DNA of 64,000 nucleotides from Acinetobacter sp. B51(2017) (GTDB lineage Bacteria > Pseudomonadota > Gammaproteobacteria > Pseudomonadales > Moraxellaceae): the NCBI RefSeq assembly GCF_003711395.1, contig NZ_PJRJ01000002.1, forward strand, positions 62,001 to 126,000, written 5' to 3'. The position numbers and the translations under genes were made by a program. This document shows positions 31,660 through 41,316 of this stretch, piece after piece (position 1 is the first letter of the stretch; every line of letters begins with the position of its first letter). The notes under the pieces were generated by a model. That model did no database searches. It saw only the letters and a program-made list of their open reading frames with translations, and was not told the origin of the DNA.

Positions 31660-32697
31660 ATGGCGTCAAAAGCGAAAAAAAAATCATCTCATACTGGCCT
31701 AAAAGTATTGCTGCTGCTTATTTTGGGCATGTGTGTACTGGCTGTCGCGATTATCTGGTCGAGCTTGTTTAAAGCCTATCCGATTGAAGGCAAAAAACAA
31801 ATGCTCGCCATTAATCAGGGCGATACCTATTCAGGTTTTATCGATCAGCTGGCCAAAGACGATAAAGTCAGCTTTCCGATCGTGCTTAAGCTCTATCAAA
31901 AACTGGTGATTAAAGATTCCTTAAAAGCAGGGGTCTATGAAGTCAGCGACAACATGAGTATTCGTGCAGTATTAAGCATGATTTCAGATGCAAAAAATGC
32001 GCAAATGAACCGTATTTTAGTGATTGAGGGCACTACTTTTAAGCAATTGATTGAACGTTTGAAAAAAGATGATTTGGTTAAAAAAGAAGTAGCGCATTTG
32101 CCTTATGAGCAACTGTTACAAGCACTGAATATTCCTTATACGCATCCTGAGGGTTTATTTGCACCCGATACTTACTTTTTTGCCAAAGGCGAAACAGATA
32201 AAAAAATCTTAACGGATTTATATCAACGTCAAATGAAGGCTTTAGATGCAGCATGGCAAAATCGTGCTGAAGGCTTGCCCTATAAAACCCCATATGAAGC
32301 CCTCATCATGGCGTCAATTATTGAAAAAGAAACCAGTATTGATAGTGAATTAGAACAAGTCTCAGGGGTGTTTGCGCGTCGTATGAAAATTGGTATGCGT
32401 CTGCAAACTGATCCAACGGTCATTTATGGGATGGGTGACACCTATAATGGCAATATTACCCGTAAAGATTTACGCACGCCAACACCTTATAATACCTATA
32501 CTATTAACGGTTTACCGCCAACGCCAATTGCTTTACCAAGTAAAAAAGCCATTGAGGCGACCATGCATCCAGATGATGCAGATACGCTATATTTTGTGGC
32601 AACAGGCAATGGTGGACATAAATTTAGCGCTACATTGGCCGAGCATAATCGTGCCGTGCAAGAATATTTGCAAGTCTTACGCGCCAAAAAGGAATAA
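31660..32697 (+). CDS. mltG: endolytic murein transglycosylase
   Basis: Cleaves nascent peptidoglycan in the periplasm and is thought to terminate glycan strands. A basic start is followed by one membrane anchor (VLLLLILGMCVLAVAIIW, residues about 14-31). A LysM-like region follows, then the YceG catalytic domain with the active glutamate in IMASIIEKETS and QTDPTVIYGMG and TPYNTYTINGLPPTPI. Length 345, usual for the family. Three bases separate it from pabC. Confidence 0.94.
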   Translation: MASKAKKKSSHTGLKVLLLLILGMCVLAVAIIWSSLFKAYPIEGKKQMLAINQGDTYSGFIDQLAKDDKVSFPIVLKLYQKLVIKDSLKAGVYEVSDNMSIRAVLSMISDAKNAQMNRILVIEGTTFKQLIERLKKDDLVKKEVAHLPYEQLLQALNIPYTHPEGLFAPDTYFFAKGETDKKILTDLYQRQMKALDAAWQNRAEGLPYKTPYEALIMASIIEKETSIDSELEQVSGVFARRMKIGMRLQTDPTVIYGMGDTYNGNITRKDLRTPTPYNTYTINGLPPTPIALPSKKAIEATMHPDDADTLYFVATGNGGHKFSATLAEHNRAVQEYLQVLRAKKE

Positions 32698-32699
32698 GC

Positions 32700-33305
32700 A
32701 TGTTTATTAGTTTTGAAGGCACCGAAGGTGTCGGGAAAAGCACACTCATTCGTCGCATCTTTGAGACCTTACAAGCACAAGGTCAACAGGTCGTATTAAC
32801 CCGTGAACCAGGGGGTACACCTATGGCAGAGCAAATTCGTGCTTTGCTACTGAGTGTCAATCATGATGAAGCGATGAGCAATGACACTGAATTATTATTG
32901 ATGTATGCCGCGCGTGCGCAACATTTAGCCCAAGTGATTGTTCCTGCTTTAGCTGCGGGTAAAACCGTATTATGCGACCGCTTTACTGATGCCAGCTTTG
33001 CCTATCAATGTGCAGGGCGAGGTTTAAGTGCAGAAAAACTGGCATTATTAAATCAAAACTTTGTCAGCCAGATGCCAAACCTTACTTTTTGGTTAGATGC
33101 ACCGATTGAAATAGGGATGTCGCGGGCGCGTGCCCGTGGGCAACTCGATCGTTTTGAACAAGAAAAAGCTCTATTCTTTGAGAAAGTGCGTTCAGGTTAT
33201 GCCTTGCTGTGCCAAAATGAGCCAAATAGGATTAAACGTCTAGATGCTACGCAAAGTGCCGATGAGGTCTTTGCCGCGGCAATGCAGCATATTGCCATAC
33301 TATAA
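32700..33305 (+). CDS. tmk: thymidylate kinase
   Basis: Phosphorylates dTMP to dTDP for DNA synthesis. The P-loop is FEGTEGVGKSTLIRR, the DR motif is LCDRFTDASFAYQ, and the lid region RARARGQLDRFE carries the arginines of the E. coli-type enzyme. Length 201. Two bases separate it from mltG, and holB, which often follows, is replaced here by an unrelated gene after 120 bp. Confidence 0.95.
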   Translation: MFISFEGTEGVGKSTLIRRIFETLQAQGQQVVLTREPGGTPMAEQIRALLLSVNHDEAMSNDTELLLMYAARAQHLAQVIVPALAAGKTVLCDRFTDASFAYQCAGRGLSAEKLALLNQNFVSQMPNLTFWLDAPIEIGMSRARARGQLDRFEQEKALFFEKVRSGYALLCQNEPNRIKRLDATQSADEVFAAAMQHIAIL

Positions 33306-33425
33306 TTGGCAGAATATGCGATTTAGTTGAAAGTTACACTATGTTAAGGTAAGCGCTTGCTGCTGGAATAATGCTCAGGCACATCGTCTAGCGCGATGCT
33401 TTACTGTGGGAAATTGGGGACAAGC

Positions 33426-34385
33426 ATGTCAAATGTAGATCATGAGTTGGTAAGTTGCTATCGTGAACAAGGCTACTCATTATCAGAAACGCTGGTTGAA
33501 ATGTTAAATGAACATTATAGCCATCAAACCGAACGTCGCGGCTGTGGTTATACCCAAGCCACACGGGTGATTGCCGAAGCAGTCAATCTGCCACGTTATC
33601 CTGATGAATATAAAGATTTACGTATCTTCCAAGATGTCGACAGCAAAGCCTTAAAACAGTTGCTTGCACAGGCAGCAAGTCATGGTCTGAGCTTAAATTC
33701 ATGGCGTAATTTAGACCAAAATCCAGACGTATTGGCTTATTTGGCTAGCCATCAAGATGATTATGCGCAAGCCTTGAGTTTCCAAGTTGAATGGCAAAAA
33801 AAATTACGCCAAATACGCCATTTACTTGAGCGAGAAGAAAGCCAAGTATTGGCAGATTTAATTGAAGATTTGATTTTACCAAAGAACGCTCAAGATACGG
33901 GTTATATCGAATTAAACACTTTAACTGATAAGCCCAAAGTCGGGTCTTGCCCGATGGCAGAAAAATTCTTTTTAAAAATTGCCCATGATCAAGTGTTGCG
34001 TCGTGGTGAAATTAATATTTTTGTAGATGCAGAGCAGCGCCCTGTGCTGATGGAAAAGCTGAATATGGGCGATAACCATTCCTGTATTAGCTTACAGCCC
34101 GTGTTAATTAATGGGGTGCGTTTGCCGCAAGGTTCACTGTTTTCAGTTAGTTATGACCCCGAACAGATTGCCAATAAGCGTGCCAATAAAGGTTATAACG
34201 GTTTTGTCGCACCTGTAGCTGACATGCCGGGTTTTCATTTCTTACGTTTAACTACTTTGGCGATTTCGTCAGCAAATCGTCGCCGTGCTTTTAGTAGCCA
34301 TTTTGAACAGCAAGTTCAAAACGGTTTATACAGTCCTGAAACCACGCAACTGTCACAAATTTTGCAGGTCGCGCAAGCGCAATAG
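33426..34385 (+). CDS. conserved-looking protein of unknown function
   Basis: I do not recognise this 319-residue protein. It has no signal peptide and no membrane span. Residues 130-155 are charged and helical (FQVEWQKKLRQIRHLLEREE). A C-terminal half from about residue 170 looks like a separate beta-rich fold (GSCPMAEKFFLKIAHDQV, GEINIFVDAEQRPVLMEKL, HSCISLQPVLINGVRLPQGS). GGGGA precedes ATG 33426. The next gene, a histone-deacetylase-fold enzyme, starts 10 bases after the stop, so the two are probably co-expressed. Codon use looks like the neighbours; no sign of recent transfer. Confidence 0.75.
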   Translation: MSNVDHELVSCYREQGYSLSETLVEMLNEHYSHQTERRGCGYTQATRVIAEAVNLPRYPDEYKDLRIFQDVDSKALKQLLAQAASHGLSLNSWRNLDQNPDVLAYLASHQDDYAQALSFQVEWQKKLRQIRHLLEREESQVLADLIEDLILPKNAQDTGYIELNTLTDKPKVGSCPMAEKFFLKIAHDQVLRRGEINIFVDAEQRPVLMEKLNMGDNHSCISLQPVLINGVRLPQGSLFSVSYDPEQIANKRANKGYNGFVAPVADMPGFHFLRLTTLAISSANRRRAFSSHFEQQVQNGLYSPETTQLSQILQVAQAQ

Positions 34386-34395
34386 GGAAATCGCC

Positions 34396-35271
34396 GTGCT
34401 TCATGTATGTTATTCACCGCAGTATTTTGCCCATACGCCAAGTAATAGTATGGAAAAATTGGCTTTAGTGGCCCAAGCCCTAAGCGACTATGATTATGTC
34501 CGCTTTTATGAGCCTAAAGACTTAGATGTAGCGCTGCTGAAAACCTTACATGAAGCGCATTATGTTGAGGCCTTTTTAACTGGTGAGCCGCGTAAACTGG
34601 CGACGATTCAAGGCTTTAAACCTTGGAATGTTAAGCTCAGAGATGCGGTATTGGCTGTGAATGCAGGGCAGCTGCAAGCAGCAGAATTGGCATTTGAACA
34701 TGGTTTGGCTGCCAATATTGCGCAAGGCTTTCATCATGCAACACCTGATTTTGGTTGTGCCTATTGTACCTTTAATGGTTTGGCTTTAATTGCCCAGCAA
34801 TTTCCAGACAAACGTATTTTTGTCTTAGATTGTGACCAACATGGTGGTAATGGGACGGCTGAATTTGTACTTAAATTGCCAAACTTATATAACTTTAGTA
34901 TTTATGGGCAGGCCTTTGGTTGTGCCAGTTATGAACGTGCTGAAACACGCTATATTCACCCCACCCAAGGCAATTTTCATGACTACCAACAGGCGATTCA
35001 TGAAGGTTTTGCCGCAGCACAAGCATGGGGTGCAGATTTAATTATTTATCAAGCTGGAATGGATTGTCATCAAGATGATCCACATGGTTCGGCATGGTTT
35101 AGTACAGACTTAATTGAACAACGTGAACAATTGGTGTTTCGTTTAGGCAAAAATAGCCAAATTCCGCTGCTGTTTGTATTGGCGGGCGGGTATCAAAAGT
35201 TAGAGAAATTAATTCCATTGCATGTGCGTACCTTTGAGATTGCACAAGCCATTTATTATCCACATGAATAA
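34396..35271 (+). CDS. histone deacetylase-family amidohydrolase
   Basis: A zinc-dependent deacetylase fold of the kind seen in acetylpolyamine amidohydrolases, AcuC and HDACs. Expected residues are present: tandem histidines in GFHHATPDFG, metal ligands in LDCDQHGGNGT, DxxD-like AGMDCHQDDPHG, and the C-terminal LAGGY. Length 291. The start is GTG at 34396, after AGGGAA; the open frame runs further back into the preceding gene, but no ATG suits. The substrate in bacteria is often unknown; here it is coupled to the unrecognised gene at 33426. Confidence 0.82.
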   Translation: MLHVCYSPQYFAHTPSNSMEKLALVAQALSDYDYVRFYEPKDLDVALLKTLHEAHYVEAFLTGEPRKLATIQGFKPWNVKLRDAVLAVNAGQLQAAELAFEHGLAANIAQGFHHATPDFGCAYCTFNGLALIAQQFPDKRIFVLDCDQHGGNGTAEFVLKLPNLYNFSIYGQAFGCASYERAETRYIHPTQGNFHDYQQAIHEGFAAAQAWGADLIIYQAGMDCHQDDPHGSAWFSTDLIEQREQLVFRLGKNSQIPLLFVLAGGYQKLEKLIPLHVRTFEIAQAIYYPHE

Positions 35272-35273
35272 AG

Positions 35274-35299
35274 AACGGATGCTTTAAGCATCCGTTTTG
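35274..35299. terminator. bidirectional terminator between the HDAC-like gene and nadB
   Basis: AACGGATGC pairs with GCATCCGTT around a TTTAA loop, followed by TTTT. It lies between converging genes. Confidence 0.8.
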
Positions 35300-35306
35300 G
35301 TGGGTT

Positions 35307-36947
35307 TTAAGCGGTCAGTTCAACATTTACAAAAGGCTGTTCTACGCTAAAGTTAGGTGGATTCAGCACGGTTTTACGCAACTCAGGCGCAAGTGCTGGA
35401 TAGTCGAGCGTGTAATGTAAACCGCGCGATTCTTTACGTGCTAAAGCACAGCGTACAATCATTTCAGACACTAACACCAAATTGCGCAGTTCAATCAAGT
35501 TTTTACTGACTTGGTAATCTTGATAATACTCAGCAATTTCTGTTTTAAGCATTTCAATGCGATGCAAGGCGCGCTGTAGACGCTTAGTGGAACGGACAAT
35601 CCCTACGTAGTTCCACATGGTTTGTCTTAATTCATCCCAGTTTTGTAAAATCACTACATCTTCATCAGGATCAATGACTTGAGAGTCATCCCATGCAGGT
35701 ACGATAGGCACAGGATAGCTGTGGCTCGCTTGGGTTTGAATATGCGCGGCTGCTGCCATGCCATAGACAAAACACTCTAATAATGAGTTACTCGCCATAC
35801 GATTGGCACCATGTAAGCCAGTATAAGAGGTTTCTCCAATCGCATATAAACCTGCAATATCGGTTTGGCTGTGTTCATCTACCACCACGCCCCCACAGGT
35901 ATAGTGCGCCGCAGGCACCACAGGAATCATCTCCTTGGTGATATCAATGCCCAGTTCCATTAAACGCGCATATAGTGTTGGAAAATGCTCAATGATAAAT
36001 TCAGCAGGTTTGTGCGTAATATCTAGCCACACATGACGAATACCTAAGCGTTTGATTTCATGGTCAATGGTACGCGCCACGATATCACGCGGGGCTAATT
36101 CAGCGCGTTCATCAAAACGCAACATAAAACGTTCACCATCAGGTAAACGTAAATAAGCACCTTCTCCACGCATTGCTTCGGTAATTAAAAACGAACGTGC
36201 TTGGGGATGGTATAAACAGGTCGGATGGAATTGGTTAAATTCCATATTGGCCACGCGGCAACCCGCGCGATAGGCCATAGCAATGCCATCACCTGTCGCA
36301 ATATCAGGGTTGGAGGTATATAAATAAGCCTTCATCGCACCGCCACAGGCAAGGGCAGTAAAGGGTGCTAAAAAGGTATGTACTTGTTCGGTTTTATCGT
36401 CCAGTGCATATAAACCTAAGGCACGATTGTCGCCACTTTGACCAAGTTTATGTGTGGTAATTAAATCGATGGCAATAAAGTTTTCAAAAATCTCAATATT
36501 GCGTTGCTCACGCGCGCGCTCTACCAAGGTTGTCGAAATGGCACGGCCTGTTGCATCTGCAGCATGGATAATACGGCGCTGTGAATGCCCCCCTTCGCGG
36601 GTTAAATGTAGTTGTTGCTGCTCATCTAAGGTAAATTGCACCCCTTGATTTAATAAAAAAGCAACAGATGGCTGACCACCTTCAACCGTTTGGCGCACCG
36701 CATCATGTTCACAGAGTTGTGAACCTGCAATCATGGTGTCATTAATATGTTGTTCAATCGAATCGGTTTGATCGAGGACTGCGGCAACACCACCTTGGGC
36801 ATAAAAGGTACTGGCATCGGTTAAATCGGATTTGGCTAAAACCGCAATGCGCATGGTGTGAGGGAGTGATAAAGCCAGACTTAAACCGGCGCCGCCGCTA
36901 CCGACAATCAGCACATCAAAATGATGGGTGGTAGGTAAATTAGACAT
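35307..36947 (-). CDS. nadB: L-aspartate oxidase
   Basis: Oxidises aspartate to iminoaspartate, first step of de novo NAD synthesis; FAD enzyme of the fumarate reductase flavoprotein type. FAD-binding [16 protein letters not shown] at the N-terminus, [13 protein letters not shown], the active-site [42 protein letters not shown], and a helical C-terminal domain. Two ATGs, 36953 and 36947, are possible; 36947 has the better-spaced GGA and gives 546 residues. No nadA is nearby. Confidence 0.95.
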   Translation of the reverse strand: MSNLPTTHHFDVLIVGSGGAGLSLALSLPHTMRIAVLAKSDLTDASTFYAQGGVAAVLDQTDSIEQHINDTMIAGSQLCEHDAVRQTVEGGQPSVAFLLNQGVQFTLDEQQQLHLTREGGHSQRRIIHAADATGRAISTTLVERAREQRNIEIFENFIAIDLITTHKLGQSGDNRALGLYALDDKTEQVHTFLAPFTALACGGAMKAYLYTSNPDIATGDGIAMAYRAGCRVANMEFNQFHPTCLYHPQARSFLITEAMRGEGAYLRLPDGERFMLRFDERAELAPRDIVARTIDHEIKRLGIRHVWLDITHKPAEFIIEHFPTLYARLMELGIDITKEMIPVVPAAHYTCGGVVVDEHSQTDIAGLYAIGETSYTGLHGANRMASNSLLECFVYGMAAAAHIQTQASHSYPVPIVPAWDDSQVIDPDEDVVILQNWDELRQTMWNYVGIVRSTKRLQRALHRIEMLKTEIAEYYQDYQVSKNLIELRNLVLVSEMIVRCALARKESRGLHYTLDYPALAPELRKTVLNPPNFSVEQPFVNVELTA

Positions 36948-37183
36948 GTCCATCCGCTAATTTAAAAAAAGTCCGATAATAACAGCTCTTTTTTAAACAA
37001 AAGGCAAGTGCAAAAGGCCAGCATCTTTAAGAAAAAACTAAAACTGTGATATATGTCACATAAAAAAATAACTATTTGTTTATTCAAATATAATTCAACA
37101 TATTGTTACCAAATTGGGCTTTGGTTTATGTTAAAACCTTGCTTATTCCTCCCCAATTGACTAGAAATCTGTGTGATCTTGCT

Positions 37184-38566
37184 ATGAATAACAGTGTTTT
37201 AAAACAAAGCGTTTATACGGCGGTGTTGAGTACAGCGGCATTTGGTACGCAGGCAGCAACGGTGGATTTTTCTAACTTGGTGGCCAATGTCAGCCCTGCG
37301 GTAGTGAGTGTGAGCGTCACCAAAAAAATGACCGAACAGGAATTGCTGCAACAGCAAGTGCCCGAATTATTACGTCGTTTCTTTGGGCCGAATATTATGG
37401 TGCCGCAACAAGCCATCCCACAGGAAAAAAATAGCTATGGTACGGCCTTCTTTGTTGATAAAAATGGTTATTTACTAACCAATCATCATGTCATTGAAAA
37501 TGCGTCTAAAGTGACCATTACCTTAAATGATCGCCGTGAGATTGATGCTACGGTGGTAGGCAGTGATGAACGCACCGACGTTGCCTTATTAAAAGTTAAG
37601 GGCAATGACTACCCCGAACTTAAAGTGGGCAATGTAGATCAATTGAGAGTGGGTGAGGCGGTGCTGGCGATTGGTTCACCATTTGGCTTTGATTATTCTG
37701 CCTCTGCGGGGATTGTCAGTGCCAAAATGCGTAATGTTACCGGTGAACATGCTGTGCCTTTTATTCAAACTGACGTTGCCATGAATCCGGGGAACTCAGG
37801 CGGGCCGCTATTTAACCAACGTGGTGAAGTAGTGGGGGTGAACTCTCGGATTTTTAGTGGCACTGGCGGCTATATGGGCTTGTCTTTTTCTATTCCAATT
37901 GATGTCGCGATGGATGTGGCAGAACAACTTAAGAAGAACGGTCGCGTGATTCGCTCGTATTTAGGGGTGCAACTACAAGATATTGACCGTACTTTAGCAG
38001 AGTCTTATCGTTTAGCGAAACCCGAAGGTGCGTTAATTACTCAAGTCACTCCCAATTCGCCAGCTGCGCGTGCAGGTTTAAGAGCGGGTGATGTGATTTT
38101 GCAACTCAATGGCAATCCTATTCGTGAAACTGCACAACTATTAAATTTTCTCAATCGTACTGCACCGCAGCAAGTGATCGAATTGCAAGTGCTACGCAAT
38201 GACCAACGCCAACGTATTTCCGCCATGTTAAGCACCGCACCTGATGCTACTCCAGCCCAACAAAGCAGCAATAAAACCAACCAGCAAGGACCCGTCTTAG
38301 GCATTGCCATTCGCAACTTAAGTGCGGATGAGTTACGCCATAGTGGCTTAAAAGGTGGGGTCTTGGTGCAGGAAGTGAGTCGTGGTGGGATTGCGGCTGA
38401 AGCACGTATTCAAGCGGGTGATATTATTACTGCATTGAATAATCAAAGCATCCAAAATAGCCAAGCCTTTATTGCAGCGGTGGCACAATTTAAAAAAGAC
38501 CAAGTGGTACGAGTTTCCTTAATGCGTAAAAACCAAGCGATGATTGTAGGGATGCGTATTCGTTAA
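37184..38566 (+). CDS. Do/DegP-type periplasmic serine protease (DegQ/MucD-like)
   Basis: An HtrA-family envelope protease and chaperone. Residues 1-25 are a signal peptide ending FGTQAA before TVD. The trypsin-like domain has the triad in LLTNHHVIE (His), RTDVALLKV (Asp) and NPGNSGGPLF (Ser). Two PDZ domains follow (from about residue 255, with YLGVQLQDI and AARAGLRAGDVIL; and from about 370, with GVLVQEVSRGG and AGDIITALNNQ). Length 460. ATG 37184 is chosen because it begins the signal peptide. DegP, DegQ and MucD cannot be told apart by eye, so no symbol is given. Confidence 0.9.
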   Translation: MNNSVLKQSVYTAVLSTAAFGTQAATVDFSNLVANVSPAVVSVSVTKKMTEQELLQQQVPELLRRFFGPNIMVPQQAIPQEKNSYGTAFFVDKNGYLLTNHHVIENASKVTITLNDRREIDATVVGSDERTDVALLKVKGNDYPELKVGNVDQLRVGEAVLAIGSPFGFDYSASAGIVSAKMRNVTGEHAVPFIQTDVAMNPGNSGGPLFNQRGEVVGVNSRIFSGTGGYMGLSFSIPIDVAMDVAEQLKKNGRVIRSYLGVQLQDIDRTLAESYRLAKPEGALITQVTPNSPAARAGLRAGDVILQLNGNPIRETAQLLNFLNRTAPQQVIELQVLRNDQRQRISAMLSTAPDATPAQQSSNKTNQQGPVLGIAIRNLSADELRHSGLKGGVLVQEVSRGGIAAEARIQAGDIITALNNQSIQNSQAFIAAVAQFKKDQVVRVSLMRKNQAMIVGMRIR

Positions 38567-38578
38567 CATTCGAGTGAT

Positions 38579-38604
38579 GAGCCATGTTGAGCATGGCTTT
38601 TTTA
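38579..38604 (+). terminator. rho-independent terminator after the Do-type protease
   Basis: AGCCATG pairs with CATGGCT (loop TTGAG) and is followed by TTTTTT. Confidence 0.85.
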
Positions 38605-38648
38605 AGTCATAGGATGACACTGCAATAAACATGGGGTAAGCAGTTTAC

Positions 38649-39092
38649 ATGAGTGATATTTTTGATTTAACCATTCAAGTCCAACCTGAACATATTGACA
38701 GTTTGGGCCACGTCAATAACGTGGTGTATATGCACTGGATGCAAGATGTAGCTTCTGCGCACATTGAAGCTTTGGGTTTAGGGTTAAAAGAGTACCAACA
38801 ATTAAAGCATGCGATGGTGGCAGTTGAACATCATGTGCAATATCGTAAGGCAGCCTTTTTAGACGATGAAATCATGTTAAGAACGTGGCTGAATGATTTA
38901 AATAGTTTGTATTCATTTCGCCAATATGCATTTTATCGCGAAAAAGATCAAAGTCTTTTATTTACCGCCAGTACCAAATGGGCCTGTATAGAACTGGCAA
39001 CAGGTCGGCCAAAACGCATGTCACCGACGTTTTTACAGGCTTATCAACCCTTAGCTAATACTGAAAATCCTTACGACTTTAGTTTAAAATAA
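38649..39092 (+). CDS. 4HBT-type acyl-CoA thioesterase
   Basis: A single-domain hotdog protein of 147 residues. HIDSLGHVNNVVYMHWMQDV is the YbgC/4-hydroxybenzoyl-CoA thioesterase motif with the catalytic aspartate, and EHHVQYRKAAFLDDEI the following strand region. Such enzymes hydrolyse short to medium acyl-CoA esters; the substrate here is not evident. It lies alone between a terminator and a structured 381-bp gap before lepA. Confidence 0.83.
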   Translation: MSDIFDLTIQVQPEHIDSLGHVNNVVYMHWMQDVASAHIEALGLGLKEYQQLKHAMVAVEHHVQYRKAAFLDDEIMLRTWLNDLNSLYSFRQYAFYREKDQSLLFTASTKWACIELATGRPKRMSPTFLQAYQPLANTENPYDFSLK

Positions 39093-39187
39093 TTTTACGA
39101 TTAAAAACTGTACACTTATTGAATGATGAGCATGATTTAGCTAGTTTAAATATAGATGTTAGTAAAATTAATCATTTATAATAAGCA

Positions 39188-39231
39188 TAAGCCTATGCCA
39201 AATATCCCTCTTCTCGTTTGGCATAGGCTTA
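39188..39231. repeat. 15-bp perfect inverted repeat, 14-nt loop
   Basis: The arms TAAGCCTATGCCAAA and TTTGGCATAGGCTTA pair perfectly. Neither strand has a convincing T-run after the stem, so it is not a typical terminator. It could be a stable RNA 3' end, a rho-dependent end structure or a protein site. Confidence 0.85.
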
Positions 39232-39446
39232 AAAATAAGCACCGTCTTCTTTTTACTTTTCTTTAATACTTAAGTTTTACTGCCCTTACTGTGCTTGATC
39301 TAGCTAAGTGACTACCAATTTCTGAACGATTTCGAGCGATATTTGTTTAGCTCTATGTATTTTTAACGCGCGCCTGCTTATACTGTGCAGCATCTTCGGA
39401 ATATCCTTTTTGCACCTTACGATTGCTGATGTAGTCTTGTGATCTG

Positions 39447-39460
39447 AATGTGTACACATT
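39447..39460. promoter_or_regulatory. perfect 14-bp palindrome upstream of lepA
   Basis: AATGTGTACACATT reads the same on both strands and ends 13 bases before the lepA ATG. It may be an operator or a short leader hairpin over the ribosome-binding region. Confidence 0.5.
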
Positions 39461-39473
39461 TTTAGAGTAGTTT

Positions 39474-41291
39474 ATGGCAGTTGCTAAAAAGTCTGTAAAT
39501 ATCAAAAACATACGTAACTTCTCCATCATCGCGCATATCGATCATGGTAAGTCGACCCTCGCCGATCGCTTTATTCAAACCTGTGGTGGTTTGCAAGATC
39601 GTGAAATGCAAGCGCAAGTTTTAGACTCGATGGAGCTAGAACGTGAGCGTGGCATTACCATTAAAGCGACCTCTGTAACCTTGTATTACACACATCCAAA
39701 TGGTGAAGAGTATCAATTGAACTTTATTGATACCCCAGGGCACGTGGATTTCTCTTATGAAGTATCACGTTCATTGGCAGCCTGTGAAGGTGCGTTGTTG
39801 GTGGTGGATGCAGCGCAAGGTGTAGAAGCGCAATCAGTGGCCAACTGCTATACCGCGATTGAGCAAGGTTTAGAAGTTTTACCTGTTTTAAATAAAATTG
39901 ATTTACCGCAAGCAGAACCTGAACGTGTGATTCAAGAAATTGAAGACATTATTGGTATTGAAGCGACTGAAGCACCAACCTGTTCAGCAAAGACTGGTTT
40001 AGGTATTGAAGGTGTATTGGAAACATTGGTCAATGTGATTCCAGCACCAACTGGTGATCGCGAAGCACCTTTACAAGCTTTAATTATCGACTCATGGTTT
40101 GATAATTACTTAGGCGTTGTGTCTTTAGTGCGTATTAAACAGGGTCGTGTGCGTAAAGGTGACAAAATGTTGATGAAATCAACAGGTCAAACGCACATTA
40201 TTACCTCTGTGGGTATCTTTAATCCCAAACACACTGAAACCGATATTTTAGAAGCGGGCGAAGTTGGCTTTGTGATTGCCGGTATTAAAGACATCTTTGG
40301 TGCGCCAGTTGGTGATACCATCACCCTTGCGACAACACCAGAAGTAGAAACGCTACCAGGCTTTAAAAAGGTGAAACCGCAGGTCTATGCAGGTTTATTC
40401 CCAATTGATGCGAGCGACTTTGAACCGTTCCGTGAAGCACTCCAAAAACTACAAATTAACGACTCTGCGTTGTTCTTTGAACCAGAAAGTTCAGATGCTT
40501 TAGGTTTTGGTTTCCGCTGTGGCTTCTTAGGTATGCTACACATGGAAATCGTACAAGAACGATTAGAGCGTGAATACGATTTAGACTTAATTTCTTCAGC
40601 ACCAACGGTAATTTATGAAGCGGTGATGAAAAATGGTGACACCATTTACATCGACAGCCCATCAAAAATGCCAGATGGTTCGACTGTAGAAGATCTACGT
40701 GAACCGATTGCTGAATGTAATATCTTAGTACCACAAGAGTACTTAGGTAACGTGATGACCTTATGTGTTGAGCGCCGTGGTGTGCAAAAAGACATGAAGT
40801 TTGTCAGCAACCAAGTGGCCATTACCTTTGAAATTCCAATGGCCGAAGTTGTGATGGACTTCTTTGATAAATTGAAGTCATGTTCACGCGGTTTTGCATC
40901 ACTGGATTATAACTTTGTGCGTTTTGAATCATCATCATTGGTGAAAGTTGATGTACTGATCAATGGTGATAAAGTGGATGCTTTAGCCATGATTTGCCAC
41001 CGTCAAGATGCGCGTCACCGTGGTATTGCCTTGGTTGAAAAAATGAAAGATTTGATTCCACGTCAAATGTTTGATGTCGCGATTCAGGCTGCCATTGGTG
41101 CGCAAATTATTGCCCGTTCTACCGTAAAAGCAATGCGTAAAAACGTATTAGCCAAATGTTATGGTGGTGACGTGTCGCGTAAGAAGAAACTTCTTGCCAA
41201 ACAAAAAGAAGGTAAGAAACGTATGAAGCAAGTGGGTAGTGTAGAAATTCCACAAGAAGCATTCCTTGCTGTACTTAAAGTAGAACGCTAA
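39474..41291 (+). CDS. lepA: elongation factor 4 (back-translocase)
   Basis: A ribosomal GTPase implicated in elongation and in 30S biogenesis. G1 is [14 protein letters not shown], the switch I region is [13 protein letters not shown]3 is [12 protein letters not shown]4 is NKIDLP. The LepA-specific C-terminal domain is present ([60 protein letters not shown]). Length 605, near the usual 600. It heads the run lepA-lepB-DUF4845-rnc-era. Confidence 0.97.
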   Translation: MAVAKKSVNIKNIRNFSIIAHIDHGKSTLADRFIQTCGGLQDREMQAQVLDSMELERERGITIKATSVTLYYTHPNGEEYQLNFIDTPGHVDFSYEVSRSLAACEGALLVVDAAQGVEAQSVANCYTAIEQGLEVLPVLNKIDLPQAEPERVIQEIEDIIGIEATEAPTCSAKTGLGIEGVLETLVNVIPAPTGDREAPLQALIIDSWFDNYLGVVSLVRIKQGRVRKGDKMLMKSTGQTHIITSVGIFNPKHTETDILEAGEVGFVIAGIKDIFGAPVGDTITLATTPEVETLPGFKKVKPQVYAGLFPIDASDFEPFREALQKLQINDSALFFEPESSDALGFGFRCGFLGMLHMEIVQERLEREYDLDLISSAPTVIYEAVMKNGDTIYIDSPSKMPDGSTVEDLREPIAECNILVPQEYLGNVMTLCVERRGVQKDMKFVSNQVAITFEIPMAEVVMDFFDKLKSCSRGFASLDYNFVRFESSSLVKVDVLINGDKVDALAMICHRQDARHRGIALVEKMKDLIPRQMFDVAIQAAIGAQIIARSTVKAMRKNVLAKCYGGDVSRKKKLLAKQKEGKKRMKQVGSVEIPQEAFLAVLKVER

Positions 41292-41316
41292 GACGATATA
41301 GGGAGTCATATTGCTC

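Larger units (their letters stand above)
39093..39473. other. 381-bp intergenic region before lepA, with two inverted repeats
   Basis: No gene seen. It contains a 15-bp inverted repeat (39188-39231) and a perfect 14-bp palindrome (39447-39460), both listed separately. A possible extended -10 (TGCTTATACT, ending at 39384) may belong to the lepA promoter; its -35 is poor. Confidence 0.55.
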
